From: Methylobacterium mesophilicum
Lineage (GTDB): Bacteria; Pseudomonadota; Alphaproteobacteria; Rhizobiales; Beijerinckiaceae
Direction of reading: 5' to 3'
NCBI RefSeq assembly: GCF_022179445.1
Contig: NZ_BPQU01000033.1
Coordinates: 1-51,181 of the forward strand
Length of the DNA stretch: 51,181 bases
Part shown: positions 38,260 to 50,958 of the stretch, piece by piece
Layout of the letters: every line of letters starts with the position of its first letter
Numbering within the stretch: position 1 is the stretch's first letter
The notes under the pieces: model-generated
The model's input: only the letters and a program-made list of their open reading frames with translations
The model's database searches: none
Told to the model about the DNA's origin: nothing
Position numbers and translations under genes: made by a program

Positions 38260-38979
38260 ATGCAGTGGACCGACGACGCCCTGGTGCTCGGCTTGCGCCG
38301 GCACGGAGAGACCGGCGTCATCCTGGAAGCGATGACCGAATCCCACGGGCGCCATCTCGGCCTCGTGCACGGCGGACGCTCGCGCCGGATGCAGCCGGTG
38401 CTCCAGCCCGGCAACCGGGTCCGGCTGAGCTGGCGGGCGCGGCTCGACGAGGGGCTCGGCGCCTACACCGTGGAGCCGCTGGAATCCCAGGTCTCGCGGA
38501 TGATCGGGTCGGGCATCGCGCTCTACGGTCTCTGCCACATGGCGGCCCTGCTGCGGCTCCTGCCAGAGCGGGATCCGCATCCGGCACTCTACGAGGCGGC
38601 CGGCGTGCTGGTCGAACACCTCGACGACCCGGCCGTCGCGCCGCCCCTGATGGTACGGTTCGAGTTGGAGATCCTGTCTGAACTCGGCTTCGGCCTCGAC
38701 CTGACCGCCTGCGCGGCGACCGGCGGCAACGACGCCCTGGCCTACGTGTCGCCGAAGAGCGGCCGGGCGGTCAGCGCCTCGGCGGGGGAGCCGTTTCGCG
38801 ATCGGCTGCTGGCGCTGCCGACCTTCCTACACGCGGGCGGATCCCCGGGGCCCGACGGCGTTGCCCAAGGGTTTACCTTGACGGGATACTTCCTCGACCG
38901 GCACGTCTGGGGTCCGCGCGGCCTCGCCGTGCCGGAGGAGCGCGCGCGATTCGTTGCGCTCGGTCGCGAGGCCGAGTAA
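38260..38979 (+). CDS. recO: DNA repair protein RecO
   Basis: RecO works with RecR to load RecA on SSB-coated single-stranded DNA in gap repair. The 239-residue product starts with the OB-fold (MQWTDDALVLGLRRHGETG, HGRHLGLVHGGRSRRMQPV), followed by the helical domain (ALYEAAGVLVEHLDDP; FELEILSELGFGLDLTACAA) whose Gly-x-x-Leu-Asp-Leu-x-x-Cys motif is typical. A TTG upstream (38221) extends the frame, but the ATG at 38260 gives the usual N-terminus. It lies 209 bp before parC; in many alphaproteobacteria these two are neighbours. Confidence 0.94.
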   Translation: MQWTDDALVLGLRRHGETGVILEAMTESHGRHLGLVHGGRSRRMQPVLQPGNRVRLSWRARLDEGLGAYTVEPLESQVSRMIGSGIALYGLCHMAALLRLLPERDPHPALYEAAGVLVEHLDDPAVAPPLMVRFELEILSELGFGLDLTACAATGGNDALAYVSPKSGRAVSASAGEPFRDRLLALPTFLHAGGSPGPDGVAQGFTLTGYFLDRHVWGPRGLAVPEERARFVALGREAE

Positions 38980-39009
38980 TGTTCGCGTTCCGTTCTTGCC
39001 TCACGGACT

Positions 39010-39145
39010 GTCATTTCGGGGCGCCGCAGGCGAGCCCGGAATCCAGAGCCGCCATGCCAAACCGGAGGAACGCGGCGCTGTCCGCTAGGTCCGGCACCGG
39101 CGGCGCGTCTGGATTCCGGGCTCCGCTTCGCGGCCCCGGAATGAC
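39010..39145. repeat. Intergenic inverted repeat between recO and parC (38 bp arms)
   Basis: The left arm 39010-39047 (starting GTCATTTCGGGG, ending GGAATCCAGA) and right arm 39108-39145 (starting TCTGGATTCC, ending CCGGAATGAC) are near-perfect complements around a 60-base centre. The form, with the phrase CCGGAATCCAGA, is that of dispersed palindromes in Hyphomicrobiales genomes. It occupies nearly the whole gap before the parC ribosome site. Confidence 0.8.
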
Positions 39146-39188
39146 GGATCGTGAATCGGCACCGAAGTCGAAACGTTAAGGAGCCGTC

Positions 39189-41435
<2,247 letters not shown>

Positions 41436-41698
41436 GCGAAGCGAGATTGTGACGGGCTTCCAACCCGCCTCCTCATCGCTGAGGTGCTGCACAGCAGTCT
41501 CGAAGGAGAACTCTCGGGATCGCGCGGCTGGCTGGAGGCCTCCTTCGAGGCTTCTGCTACGCTCGGGCGCCTCAGCGATGAGGGCGCGGGTGGGACAGAC
41601 CCCGTCTCTGTGCGAACGCTGGCCGAGCCAGAGCGCGCCGAAGGCCAGCACGCCGCCGCCAAATGGCACCGCGAGCAGGAGAAGGAACTGGGATGTCG

Positions 41699-41949
41699 TC
41701 ATGGGCGATGATCCCGAAGCGCGTGCCGCACGCTCCAATGTATGGCGCGCCACTCCTGATCCAGCAAACCGCCATCGCGATGAGTACGGGCGCGAAATGC
41801 GGGCGATCCGACAGGGCGGTCGATATGAACGGTGCGAAACCGCCCACGCCGAAGATCGCGACAGCCAGGCCGTTGGCATAGCTGGCAGAGAATTTGATGC
41901 GTTCGTTCTCGACAAGCTTGTCGCGCGCTTCCTCGTCCAGTTCCGACAT
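41699..41949 (-). pseudogene. Frameshifted two-helix membrane protein gene
   Basis: The product starts MSELDEEARDKLVENERIKF, then a hydrophobic helix (SYANGLAVAIFGVGGFAPFI) and a second one (FAPVLIAMA). Near 41769-41772 the reading frame slips. In the original frame it continues with unlike sequence into the next gene (to 41572); one frame over it reads GLLDQEWRAIHWSVRHALRD and stops with TGA in an ATGA overlap with the next gene at 41699-41702. A single base lost from a G-run (ancestral GCGGGT) explains this. It may be a real mutation or a sequencing error. Confidence 0.6.
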
Positions 41950-42043
41950 CAACCAGGCCCCCCGGCCGGCCCTAACGTTAGCCCGGCCTGACCATGGGGA
42001 AAAGGAAGCCCACCGCTCGCCTCACCGCCCCTTCACGGCCGCT

Positions 42044-42904
42044 TCATCGGCGGCCCATAGGTGCTGGGCCGCGTAGGCCCTTGAACGGCCGCCAGGCCTC
42101 GGCCCGGGCGAGGAGTGCGGCCGCGCTGGGGCGGCCGGTGGCGGTCTCGAGGGCGCGCAACAGGCCGACATCCCCCACCGGCAGGGCGTCCGGCAGCTTG
42201 AGGGCCCGCATGGCGATGTACTGCGCGGTCCAGGGTCCGATCCCGCGGATCGCCGTGAAGCGCAGCACCGCTTCCTCCAGGGTCCCGGCCGGATCGAACA
42301 GGTCCGAGTCCGCCAGCGCGGCGGCGGCCAGCGCCCGGATCGCCGCGCCGCGGGCGCGGGGCATGTTCAGAGCCAGCGCCACGTCGGCTTCGGCCAGCTG
42401 AGGCGGCGTCGGGAAGACATGGGTCAGGCTGCCCGCCGGCTCCGCCAGCGGCGTCCCAAAAGCCGCGACGAGCTTTCCGGCGAGTCGGATCGCGGCCTGG
42501 ACCGAGACCTGCTGGCCCAAAATCGCCCGGCAGCCGGTCTCGAACGGGTCCCAGGCGCCGGGCAGCCGCAATCCGGGCCGGGCCGCCACGAGCCCGGCCA
42601 GGGCAGGGTCCCGGGACAGGCAGGCCGCGATCGCGACCGGGTCGGCATCGCAATCGAACAGGCGGCGCAGGCGCGCGGCAATCTCCGGCCCGGAACTTAC
42701 GTCGAGGCCACGGAGCGTCGCGTGCAGTGCGTCATCGCCGAACGCGACCGCGACGATGCCGGGCCGGCCGCCGACGCAGACCGTTCGTGCGTAGGATTGC
42801 GCGTCGGCCTCCGCCGATTCGACGCCGAGGATCGCCCGTTTCGCCAGGAAGGCGCGGATCGACGCCCAATCGTAGGGCGGCGGGCAGGGGAGACGGAGCG
42901 TGAC
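42044..42904 (-). CDS. alkA: DNA-3-methyladenine glycosylase II (AlkA)
   Basis: A base-excision glycosylase that removes alkylated bases such as 3-methyladenine. The AlkA N-terminal domain starts LRLPCPPPYDWASIRAFL. The glycosylase core follows (DPFETGCRAILGQQVSVQAA), with the helix-hairpin-helix at 217-235 (FTAIRGIGPWTAQYIAMRA) and the catalytic Asp245 in LPVGDVGLLRAL. It lacks an Ada regulatory domain. No ATG, GTG or TTG occurs in frame between the gltA terminator and the conserved start; homologues would begin at the codon that here is GTC (42904), so I set the start there. It may use a rare start, or a mutation may have removed the start codon. Confidence 0.85.
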   Translation of the reverse strand, partial: VTLRLPCPPPYDWASIRAFLAKRAILGVESAEADAQSYARTVCVGGRPGIVAVAFGDDALHATLRGLDVSSGPEIAARLRRLFDCDADPVAIAACLSRDPALAGLVAARPGLRLPGAWDPFETGCRAILGQQVSVQAAIRLAGKLVAAFGTPLAEPAGSLTHVFPTPPQLAEADVALALNMPRARGAAIRALAAAALADSDLFDPAGTLEEAVLRFTAIRGIGPWTAQYIAMRALKLPDALPVGDVGLLRALETATGRPSAAALLARAEAWRPFKGLRGPAPMGRR

Positions 42905-42921
42905 GGCCGACCCAGGCGGCG

Positions 42922-42952
42922 AAAAGAAGTGGGGCGGCCCTTGGGCCGCCCC
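42922..42952 (-). terminator. Rho-independent terminator after gltA
   Basis: GGGGCGGCCC (42931-42940) pairs with 42943-42952 around a two-base TT loop. On the minus strand it is followed by ACTTCTTTTC (plus 42921-42930). It lies 29 bp beyond the gltA stop and separates gltA from alkA. Confidence 0.78.
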
Positions 42953-42981
42953 CGGTGTCGCCTCGGGTTCGATGACGCGGC

Positions 42982-44271
<1,290 letters not shown>

Positions 44272-44439
44272 GGAACGTGGACCCTTCTCTGGCGACGTGG
44301 CGGATGCCGGCCTCGGGCTGCCCGAGGCGACCCCGGAGCCGGAGCACGCCGCGCGTTATGTTGCGGGTGCTCACAGGCCCTGGGTTACCCAAACGGCAGT
44401 GCAGCAGCAACGGGGTCGGTGACAACCGACCGCCATCGC

Positions 44440-44473
44440 CAAGCGAAATCCGGTCCCAAGCGAAATCCGGGCC
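44440..44473. repeat. 17 bp tandem duplication between gltA and gltX
   Basis: CAAGCGAAATCCGGTCC (44440-44456) is followed directly by a copy with one change (44457-44473). It lies in the 228 bp gap downstream of the gltX stop. No other signal was recognised here. Confidence 0.8.
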
Positions 44474-44499
44474 GGGGCCCGCAGTTCCGTCCCGCCCGC

Positions 44500-45927
44500 T
44501 CAGCCCTGCGGCACTTGATCGGCGAGTCGCGCCAGGGTCTCGGCCCGACCGAGTACCGCCATCACGTCGAACAGGGGCGGGGAGGTGGTGCGCCCGGTGA
44601 GCGCGGCCCGCAGGGGCTGGGCCACCTGCCCGAGCTTGCACCCGGCGGTCTCCGCATACTGACGCACCGCACCCTCGGTCGCCGCCGCGCTCCACTCGGG
44701 CAGCGACTGGAGATCCGGCAGCACCCCGGCCAGACGCGCCCGGCCCTCGTCGGACAGGAGCGCCCGGGCCTTGTCGTCGAGTACCAGGGGACGCTGGGCG
44801 GTGAGGTAATAGGCGCTGTCGAGCAGTTCGATCAGCGTCTTGGCCCGCTCCTTCAGGCCCGGCATGGCCTGGGTCAGCGTATCCTTGAGATCGGGCTGGA
44901 GCGTCGCCGGTAGGCCGCGCTCCGGGCCGACGTTCGGCAGGATCGTCTCGATCGCGGCGACCAGGTCCGCATCGGCGCTGCCGCGGATGTAGAGCCCGTT
45001 GAGGTTGGCGAGCTTGGCGAAGTCGAATCGCGCCGCCGAGCGCCCCACCGCGCCTAGATCGAAGGCCGCGATCATCTCGTCGGTGGAGAACACCTCCTGG
45101 TCGCCGTGGCTCCAGCCCAGGCGCACGAGGTAGTTGCGCAGCGCCTCCGGCAGGTAGCCGAGGTCGCGGTAGGCCTCGACGCCCAGCGCGCCGTGGCGCT
45201 TGGACAGCTTCGCCCCGTCGGCCCCATGAATCAGCGGGATATGAGCCATCCGCGGGATGTCCCAACCCAAGGCCGAAAAAATCTGGCTCTGGCGGGCCGC
45301 GTTGGTGAGGTGGTCGTCGCCGCGGATGATCTGGGTGACGCCCATGTCGTGATCGTCGACCACGACGGCGAGCATGTAGGTCGGCGTCCCGTCCGAGCGC
45401 AGCAGCACGAGGTCGTCGAGATCGCGGTTGGCCCAGGTCACCCGCCCCTGAACGGCATCCTCGACCACCGTCTCGCCCTCGAGGGGCGCGCGCAGCCGGA
45501 TCACCGGCCTGACTCCGGCAGGAGCCTCGGACGGATCGCGGTCGCGCCAGCGCCCGTCGTAGCGCGGGGCCCGGCCCTCGGCCCGGGCGGTCTCCCGCAT
45601 CTGCGTCAGTTCCTCGGCGGAGGCGTAGCAATGGTAGGCGCGGCCGGCAGCCAGCAGCTCCTGGGCGACCGCGCGATGGCGCTCGGCGCGGGCGAACTGG
45701 AAGACCACGTCCCCGTCCCAGTCGAGGCCGAGCCAGGACAGGCCGTCGAGGATCGCGTCGATCGCACCCTTGGTCGAGCGTTCCCGATCGGTATCCTCGA
45801 TGCGCAGCAGCATCTTGCCGCCGCTGTGGCGGGCGTACAGCCAATTGAACAGCGCCGTGCGGGCACCGCCGATATGGAGGTATCCGGTGGGCGAGGGGGC
45901 GAAGCGCGTGACGACGGCTGAGGACAT
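44500..45927 (-). CDS. gltX: Glutamyl-tRNA synthetase
   Basis: A class I synthetase of 475 residues that attaches glutamate to tRNA-Glu. The ATP site shows as FAPSPTGYLHIGGARTALFN (HIGH-type motif at 18-21) and HGADGAKLSKRHGALGVEAY (KMSKR-type motif). Other family parts are RIEDTDRERSTKGAI near residue 50 and the C-terminal anticodon-binding helical domain (DTLTQAMPGLKERAKTLIEL). The ATG at 45927 gives the common start MSSAVVTRFAPSPTG; the open frame is longer but Arg/Pro-rich. Many alphaproteobacteria have two gltX copies, so a second could exist elsewhere. It diverges from comEC. Confidence 0.96.
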   Translation of the reverse strand: MSSAVVTRFAPSPTGYLHIGGARTALFNWLYARHSGGKMLLRIEDTDRERSTKGAIDAILDGLSWLGLDWDGDVVFQFARAERHRAVAQELLAAGRAYHCYASAEELTQMRETARAEGRAPRYDGRWRDRDPSEAPAGVRPVIRLRAPLEGETVVEDAVQGRVTWANRDLDDLVLLRSDGTPTYMLAVVVDDHDMGVTQIIRGDDHLTNAARQSQIFSALGWDIPRMAHIPLIHGADGAKLSKRHGALGVEAYRDLGYLPEALRNYLVRLGWSHGDQEVFSTDEMIAAFDLGAVGRSAARFDFAKLANLNGLYIRGSADADLVAAIETILPNVGPERGLPATLQPDLKDTLTQAMPGLKERAKTLIELLDSAYYLTAQRPLVLDDKARALLSDEGRARLAGVLPDLQSLPEWSAAATEGAVRQYAETAGCKLGQVAQPLRAALTGRTTSPPLFDVMAVLGRAETLARLADQVPQG

Positions 45928-46097
45928 CGGGCCGATATGTTCGGGGGCGGAGGGCAACGGGGCGGTGCGGGGCGTCAGGGCGGCGCCCGTCGCACGGCAT
46001 GGCGCCCGTAGCACGAAGCGTCCGCTGTAGCACGGGCCGATGGGTGCGTTAAGAATCCCAGGCCGGGACGTGAGTCGTCCGCTACGGGGCGGGGTAG

Positions 46098-48374
46098 ATG
46101 CGGCGGATCGGCGCGAGGCTGGCGGGCGGCGCGGTGGCGCTGGCTGGCACGCGCCCGGTTTCGATGCCGGCGCTGCACGGCTGGCTCGCCGACGGACTCG
46201 CCCGGGAGGTCGAGCAGCGCCGCCTGTTCCCGTGGCTGGCGGTGGCGTTCGGCGCCGGGATCCTGGTCTTCTTCGGGTGTGCCGACGGGACGCCGTTCCT
46301 CGCCGCCCCCCTAGTCGGAGCGTCGCTCGCCGTCGCGCCCGCGCCGTTCCTCGGCGCGCGGCCGGCGGCGCTCGCCCTCTGCCTGGCGCTGGCGGCCGGC
46401 TTCCTCGGTTTCGCGGCGGCGACCTGGCGGGTCTCGCAGGTCGCGGCGCCGATCCTCACCCGCACCACAATCGGACCGCTGACCGGGATGATCGAGGCGC
46501 TGGACGAGCGCGAGGTCGGCGCCCGGCTGGTGATCAGGGTCGAGAGCTTCGCCGGGCTCGAACCCGCAGTGAAGCCGGTTCGGGTGCGGGTCTCGTTCCG
46601 AAAGGCGCCATCCCTGCGGCCCGGGGATTTCATCGCCGCCACGGCAAGATTGCTGCCGCCGCCCGAGGCGGCACGACCGGGCGGCTACGACTTCGCGCGA
46701 GATGCCTACTTTCAGGGACTCGGCGCGGTCGGCTCGCTGATCGGTGCGATCACGGTTCGAGAGCCGCCCACACCGCCGCCTCTGCGCCTGCGCTTGGCGG
46801 CCTTGCTCGATGAGGCCCGCAACGCGCTGACGCGCCGGATCGCGCAGGCCGAGGGCGGGCAGGCGGGGGCCGTGGCGGCGGCCCTGGTCACGGGCAAGCG
46901 CGGCCTGATCGGACCGGCCGCCAATGACGCGCTCCGGGCGGCAGGCATCTATCACGTCGTTTCCATCTCGGGTCTCCACATGGTGCTGGCCGCCGGCGTG
47001 GTGTTCTGGCTGGTGCGGGCCGTCCTGGCGCTGGTGCCGTATTGCGCGCTGGTCTGGCCGATCAAGAAGATCGCCGCCGGCTTCGCGATGCTGGGCGTCA
47101 CCGCCTATTGCGCGTTCTCGGGATGGGACATCGCGGCCGAGCGCTCCCTGATCATGACGCTGATCATGCTCGGCGCGATCCTGGTCGACCGGCCGGCACT
47201 GTCCATGCGCAACCTCGCGCTGGCCGCCCTGATAGCCCTGGCGCGGGAACCCGAGGGCCTGCTTGGACCGAGCTTCCAGATGTCGTTCGGGGCGGTGGCC
47301 GGGCTGATCGCCTGTGCGCGGCTGATCGACGGGCGCCTGTTCCGGCGACCCGGGGCGGGGCGGATCGAGCGGCTCGTCGGCAGGGGACTCTCGGCCGTGA
47401 TCGGCACCCTCGCGACGACCCTGGTGGCGCAGGTCGCGACGGCGCCGTTCGCCACCTACCATTTCCAGACGGTTCAGCCGTTCGGGCTGATCGGCAACGC
47501 CCTGACCTTGCCGCTGGTGTCCCTGGTCGTGATGCCGGCGGCGGTGATCGGGGTCCTGGCCTGTCCCTTCGCCCTGGACCGGCCGATCTGGTGGCTGATG
47601 GGACAGGCGGTGGGCGGGATGTTGGCGATCTCCGAGTGGATCGCCGGCTTCGATCGGGCCGTCCTGGTTGTGCCGGCCTTCGGCACCGGCGCGCTGGCGA
47701 TGCTGGCCGCCGGGCTGCTGCTGGCGACGCTGCCGGTGTCGCGGCTGCGCTGGCTGGCCCTGCCGCCCGCCCTGCTCGGGCTCGGCCTCGCCGCCGTTCC
47801 GGAGCGCTTCGACCTGTACGTCGACCGGCAGGGCGGTGGCGCGGCCGTGCGTGGGCCGGACGGAGTCCTGTCGGCCCTCGGCAATCCTTCGGCTTTCGTG
47901 ATGGAGCAGTGGCTGAAGGCGGATGGCGACGGGCGATCGGCCAAGGCAGTGATCCAGGTTGGGTCGGCCGTCGGACGGTGCGACAGGCTCGGCTGCACCG
48001 CGCGCCTGCCGGACGGCCGCGCAGTCGCCCTGGTCCGCGACCGGCGCGCCTTCCCGGAGGATTGCGCCAGGGCGGCCGTGCTGATCTCGCGGCTCGCCGC
48101 GCCGCCCACCTGCACGGGCCCGCTGGTGATCGACCGCCGGGTTCTCGCCGCCCGAGGCGCCGTCGCACTCCGGGCCGACCGGGACGGCTTCACGGCACGC
48201 TATACCCATGACACGGGGCGCGCCGTGCCTTGGCGGCCGTCGCCGGCTTTACGGCCCTCGCCTCTTGTCCCACGGCCGGAAACGCCGACGCCCGGTGAGC
48301 CGCTCCCGGCAGAGGCCGACGCACCCGGTCCCGAGGCCGCGCCGGGCGACGCGCCGGCCGAACCGCTTCAGTAG
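46098..48374 (+). CDS. comEC: ComEC/Rec2 family DNA-uptake channel protein
   Basis: An inner-membrane protein of 758 residues of the ComEC type, thought to carry single-stranded DNA through the membrane. An N-terminal DUF4131-type part contains helices and an OB-like segment (LVIRVESFAGLEPAVKPVRV). The Competence domain follows with its hallmark HVVSISGLHMVLAAGVVFWL and FSGWDIAAERSLIMTLIML, then about eight more helices. The C-terminal beta-lactamase-like domain is reduced: the metal-binding HxHxDH motif is absent, as in many alphaproteobacterial forms. The Pro-rich tail overlaps the convergent lexA stop by 7 bp. Its place beside gltX and lexA is common in this class. Confidence 0.92.
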   Translation: MRRIGARLAGGAVALAGTRPVSMPALHGWLADGLAREVEQRRLFPWLAVAFGAGILVFFGCADGTPFLAAPLVGASLAVAPAPFLGARPAALALCLALAAGFLGFAAATWRVSQVAAPILTRTTIGPLTGMIEALDEREVGARLVIRVESFAGLEPAVKPVRVRVSFRKAPSLRPGDFIAATARLLPPPEAARPGGYDFARDAYFQGLGAVGSLIGAITVREPPTPPPLRLRLAALLDEARNALTRRIAQAEGGQAGAVAAALVTGKRGLIGPAANDALRAAGIYHVVSISGLHMVLAAGVVFWLVRAVLALVPYCALVWPIKKIAAGFAMLGVTAYCAFSGWDIAAERSLIMTLIMLGAILVDRPALSMRNLALAALIALAREPEGLLGPSFQMSFGAVAGLIACARLIDGRLFRRPGAGRIERLVGRGLSAVIGTLATTLVAQVATAPFATYHFQTVQPFGLIGNALTLPLVSLVVMPAAVIGVLACPFALDRPIWWLMGQAVGGMLAISEWIAGFDRAVLVVPAFGTGALAMLAAGLLLATLPVSRLRWLALPPALLGLGLAAVPERFDLYVDRQGGGAAVRGPDGVLSALGNPSAFVMEQWLKADGDGRSAKAVIQVGSAVGRCDRLGCTARLPDGRAVALVRDRRAFPEDCARAAVLISRLAAPPTCTGPLVIDRRVLAARGAVALRADRDGFTARYTHDTGRAVPWRPSPALRPSPLVPRPETPTPGEPLPAEADAPGPEAAPGDAPAEPLQ

Positions 48375-49087
48375 CGGCGGACGAGGCTGACGAGGCGGCC
48401 CTGGATCTGGACCCGGTCGGGCCCGAGAACGCGGGTCTCGTAGGCCGGGTTGGCGGCTTCGAGGGCGATCGAGGAACCCCGGCGGCGCAGGCGCTTCAGC
48501 GTCGCCTCCTCGTCGTCGATCAGCGCCACGATGATGTCGCCGGTATTGGCCGTGTCCTGCTTGCGGATCACCACGAGGTCGCCGTCGAGGATGCCGGCAT
48601 CGACCATCGAATCGCCGCGGACCTCAAGGGCGTAATGCTCGCCGCCGGCCAGGAAGTCCGGCGACATGGTGATGGCGTGGCTCTGGTTCTGGATCGCCGA
48701 GACCGGCGTACCCGCCGCGATCCGGCCCATCACGGGGATCGAGATGGAACGGCCGCCGTCGTCGATCATCCGGGCGGTCGCGGGCTGCGCCGGCAGCTTG
48801 GACTTCCCGCCCTCGACCACGCTCGGAGTGAAGCGGCGGGGTTCCGCGGGCGGTGCGGCCGGCTGGGACAGGCTCTCGGGGATGCGGATCACCTCGATGG
48901 CACGCGCCCGGTTCGGAAGGCGCCGGAGGAAGCCGCGCTCCTCGAGGGCCGTGATCAGCCGGTGGATGCCCGATTTGGACTTCAGATCGAGGGCATCCTT
49001 CATCTCGTCGAACGAGGGCGGGACGCCACATTCCTGCATGCGGCTCTGGATGAAACGCAGGAGGTCCAGCTGCTTGCGCGTGAGCAT
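48368..49087 (-). CDS. lexA: SOS repressor LexA
   Basis: The repressor of the DNA-damage response, 239 residues. An N-terminal winged helix-turn-helix (MLTRKQLDLLRFIQSRMQEC; MKDALDLKSKSGIHRLITAL) binds the SOS box. The C-terminal S24 self-cleavage domain has the Ala125-Gly126 cleavage site in GRIAAGTPVS, catalytic Ser160 in VRGDSMVDAGI and Lys198 in EEATLKRL. The linker is long, as usual in alphaproteobacteria. I start at the ATG at 49087; the extra open frame upstream covers the operator and is not coding. An SOS box lies 71 bp upstream, so it represses itself. Confidence 0.96.
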   Translation of the reverse strand: MLTRKQLDLLRFIQSRMQECGVPPSFDEMKDALDLKSKSGIHRLITALEERGFLRRLPNRARAIEVIRIPESLSQPAAPPAEPRRFTPSVVEGGKSKLPAQPATARMIDDGGRSISIPVMGRIAAGTPVSAIQNQSHAITMSPDFLAGGEHYALEVRGDSMVDAGILDGDLVVIRKQDTANTGDIIVALIDDEEATLKRLRRRGSSIALEAANPAYETRVLGPDRVQIQGRLVSLVRRY

Positions 49088-49157
49088 CGACGGGGGACTC
49101 GCGGCTTGGAGGACCGCATCGATGCGGTCGCGGAAACAAATCACGAACACGTTAAAC

Positions 49158-49172
49158 GTTCCGCAAGTGTTC
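49158..49172 (-). promoter_or_regulatory. LexA (SOS) box upstream of lexA
   Basis: On the plus strand it reads GTTC-N7-GTTC (49158-49161 and 49169-49172), that is GAAC-N7-GAAC in the lexA direction. A third half-site GAAC lies at 49145-49148. Placed 71 bp before the lexA ATG, it fits autoregulation. It might also act on the divergent heme oxygenase gene, whose start is 235 bp away. Confidence 0.85.
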
Positions 49173-49407
49173 CGCAAGCGCGATCGGCCAAGCTTGATGG
49201 ATCGGCTGTGTGCGGATGCGGCCGTTGTGTGCCGTGACGCGTCCGCGCCGCCGTGGCAGAACCGGCCGAGCCGGATCGGCACGATCCCGGGTCAGCCTCG
49301 GTCACCTGAATCGCCGGAATGGTCCGGAGGCCGGGAGGGTCAGGGCGGCGCGGCGGGCCGCTCGTCCCGGCCCCTGGCACCTTGCCCGAACGACAGACAT
49401 AGATCGC

Positions 49408-50007
49408 ATGGACGCCGCATCATCCGACACCGCCGAGACCGGCAGCCGCGTGAAGCGCCTGAGAACGGCGACCGCGGCAGCCCATGATCAGCTCGACCGG
49501 CGCATCATGGCGGCAAAGCCGTTCGCGAGCCTCGAGCGCTACGCGTTGTTCCTTCAGATCCAGTACCGCTTCCATGCGGTCGTCGATCGGGTCTATCGCG
49601 ATGGCGCGTTCGCACATGTCCTGCCCGATCTCGACGGCAGGCGGCGACTGCCCCTGATCCAGCAGGATCTGCGCGATGTCGGAGCGACCATCCCTGACGG
49701 CGCGTCCGAGGACCACCCCGGGACGATCGATCCGGCGCAGGGATTGGGCTGGCTCTACGTCGCCGAAGGCTCGAATCTCGGCGCGGCCATCCTCCTCAAG
49801 GAAGCCAGGGCGCTCGGCCTGTCGGAAACCCGCGGCGCCCGCCATCTCGCCGGACATCCCGAGGGACGCGGGTTGCATTGGCGGCACTTCACGGCCGCCC
49901 TCGACCGGGTCGAACTCGGGGAGGGCGGCGAGCAACGCGTCGCCGCGGGGGCGACGGAGGCGTTCCACTTCGTACGCCGGCTGGTCGGGGACGTCTTCGA
50001 AGGCTGA
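49408..50007 (+). CDS. Biliverdin-producing heme oxygenase
   Basis: A 199-residue helical enzyme that opens heme to biliverdin, CO and iron. The proximal heme ligand is His26 in TATAAAHDQLDRRI, and the distal helix is GWLYVAEGSNLGAAILLKEA with the flexible glycines over the heme. Length and motifs resemble the BphO/PigA type. These enzymes either free iron from heme or supply biliverdin to bacteriophytochromes; no phytochrome or heme-uptake gene lies within the window. The ATG at 49408 is chosen; the longer frame upstream is not protein-like and runs into the lexA control region. Confidence 0.85.
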   Translation: MDAASSDTAETGSRVKRLRTATAAAHDQLDRRIMAAKPFASLERYALFLQIQYRFHAVVDRVYRDGAFAHVLPDLDGRRRLPLIQQDLRDVGATIPDGASEDHPGTIDPAQGLGWLYVAEGSNLGAAILLKEARALGLSETRGARHLAGHPEGRGLHWRHFTAALDRVELGEGGEQRVAAGATEAFHFVRRLVGDVFEG

Positions 50008-50245
50008 TGCCGCCGCCCGGTCGGATCGTTCAGCGGCCCTGGCACAGCAACAGAACCTGTCACGCGTGCCATCCACCGGCGAGTGGGGCGATGACCGGTC
50101 GCCGACGCCCGGAACGGCGTCTCGGGCGACAAACGAATTGACTGGGCAAGCGGGGCCGTTTCAATGCGCCTTGATGCTTGCCCCGGAGGGCGGGACAGGC
50201 GGATCGTCCCGGCGGCTTCGAGACTGGGCTGGAATTGGGCTTGGG

Positions 50246-50707
50246 ATGACGAGGATGCGACGCGCGGCTCTTCTGCCCATCGGTGTCGGGGCCGTCGGCC
50301 TGGCGCTGGCCGGCTGCACCACCGGGTTCTCGTATATCTCGCGCAACTACGTGGCGCTCACCCCGCAGGTGGTGACCATCGGCTGCAAGGAGCCTTACGA
50401 GGTCTACGACAACCGGCAGGTGCGCCGGATGCTGGTCGTCTCGAACGCCCTGCGCGAGTACACCGGCTGCAATCTCAGCGAGGTGCGGATCGATCCGGAT
50501 CCGGCCGCGACCCGGGTGAAGCGGTTCCGCACCGCCGCCCGCGCCTATCTCGACGAGACCGTGCGGGAGGATTGCCGGATCACCGGCGAGACCGTGTTCG
50601 ATCCGCAGAAGAGCGAGTTCACCTACGCCTGCGACGCGCCGATCGAGAAGCGGGGCACGCTGGTGCCGCGCCTGCCGGGCCGCAATCCGGGCTTCATCCA
50701 ACAATGA
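50246..50707 (+). CDS. Lipoprotein of unknown function
   Basis: A 153-residue protein whose N-terminus (MTRMRRAALLPIGVGAVGLA) ends in the lipobox LAGC, so it should be lipidated at Cys24. The mature part (ISRNYVALTPQVVTIGCKEP, then YEVYDNRQVRRMLVVSNALR) has four further Cys, likely in disulphides (GCKEP, TGCNLS, EDCRIT, YACDAP). It is of a type seen in Methylobacterium relatives with no known role. The ATG at 50246 keeps a normal signal length; 50255 is possible. Confidence 0.75.
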   Translation: MTRMRRAALLPIGVGAVGLALAGCTTGFSYISRNYVALTPQVVTIGCKEPYEVYDNRQVRRMLVVSNALREYTGCNLSEVRIDPDPAATRVKRFRTAARAYLDETVREDCRITGETVFDPQKSEFTYACDAPIEKRGTLVPRLPGRNPGFIQQ

Positions 50708-50742
50708 ACTGAGCCGGCCACGCCAGACCCGAGACCGGCCGG

Positions 50743-50958
50743 TCAGGTGCCCGGCTTGGGGAAGGTGCGCTCGGCCGCATCGCCGGCGGCCGCCAGCAGG
50801 GCGCGGGCGAAGGCCCTTGCCTCCGCCCGGTCCAGCACGATCGCCGCGGTGACCGGGCTGCCGCCGAGGTCGGCGAGGGCGAGTTCGAGCCGCACCCCGT
50901 CCGGCACGGCGCTCGCCTGGAGGCTCCAGCCGCCCCCCCGTTCCGTGCTCTCCGCCAT
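50743..50958 (-). CDS. Small protein of unknown function (71 aa)
   Basis: A short cytoplasmic protein with strands (WSLQASAVPDGVRLELALAD) then SPVTAAIVLDRAEARAFARA and an Ala-rich helix. The ATG at 50958 has GGAGGG six to seven bases upstream, which picks it over the longer Arg-rich frame that extends to 51084. I do not recognise the family. It lies tail to tail with the lipoprotein gene. Confidence 0.6.
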   Translation of the reverse strand: MAESTERGGGWSLQASAVPDGVRLELALADLGGSPVTAAIVLDRAEARAFARALLAAAGDAAERTFPKPGT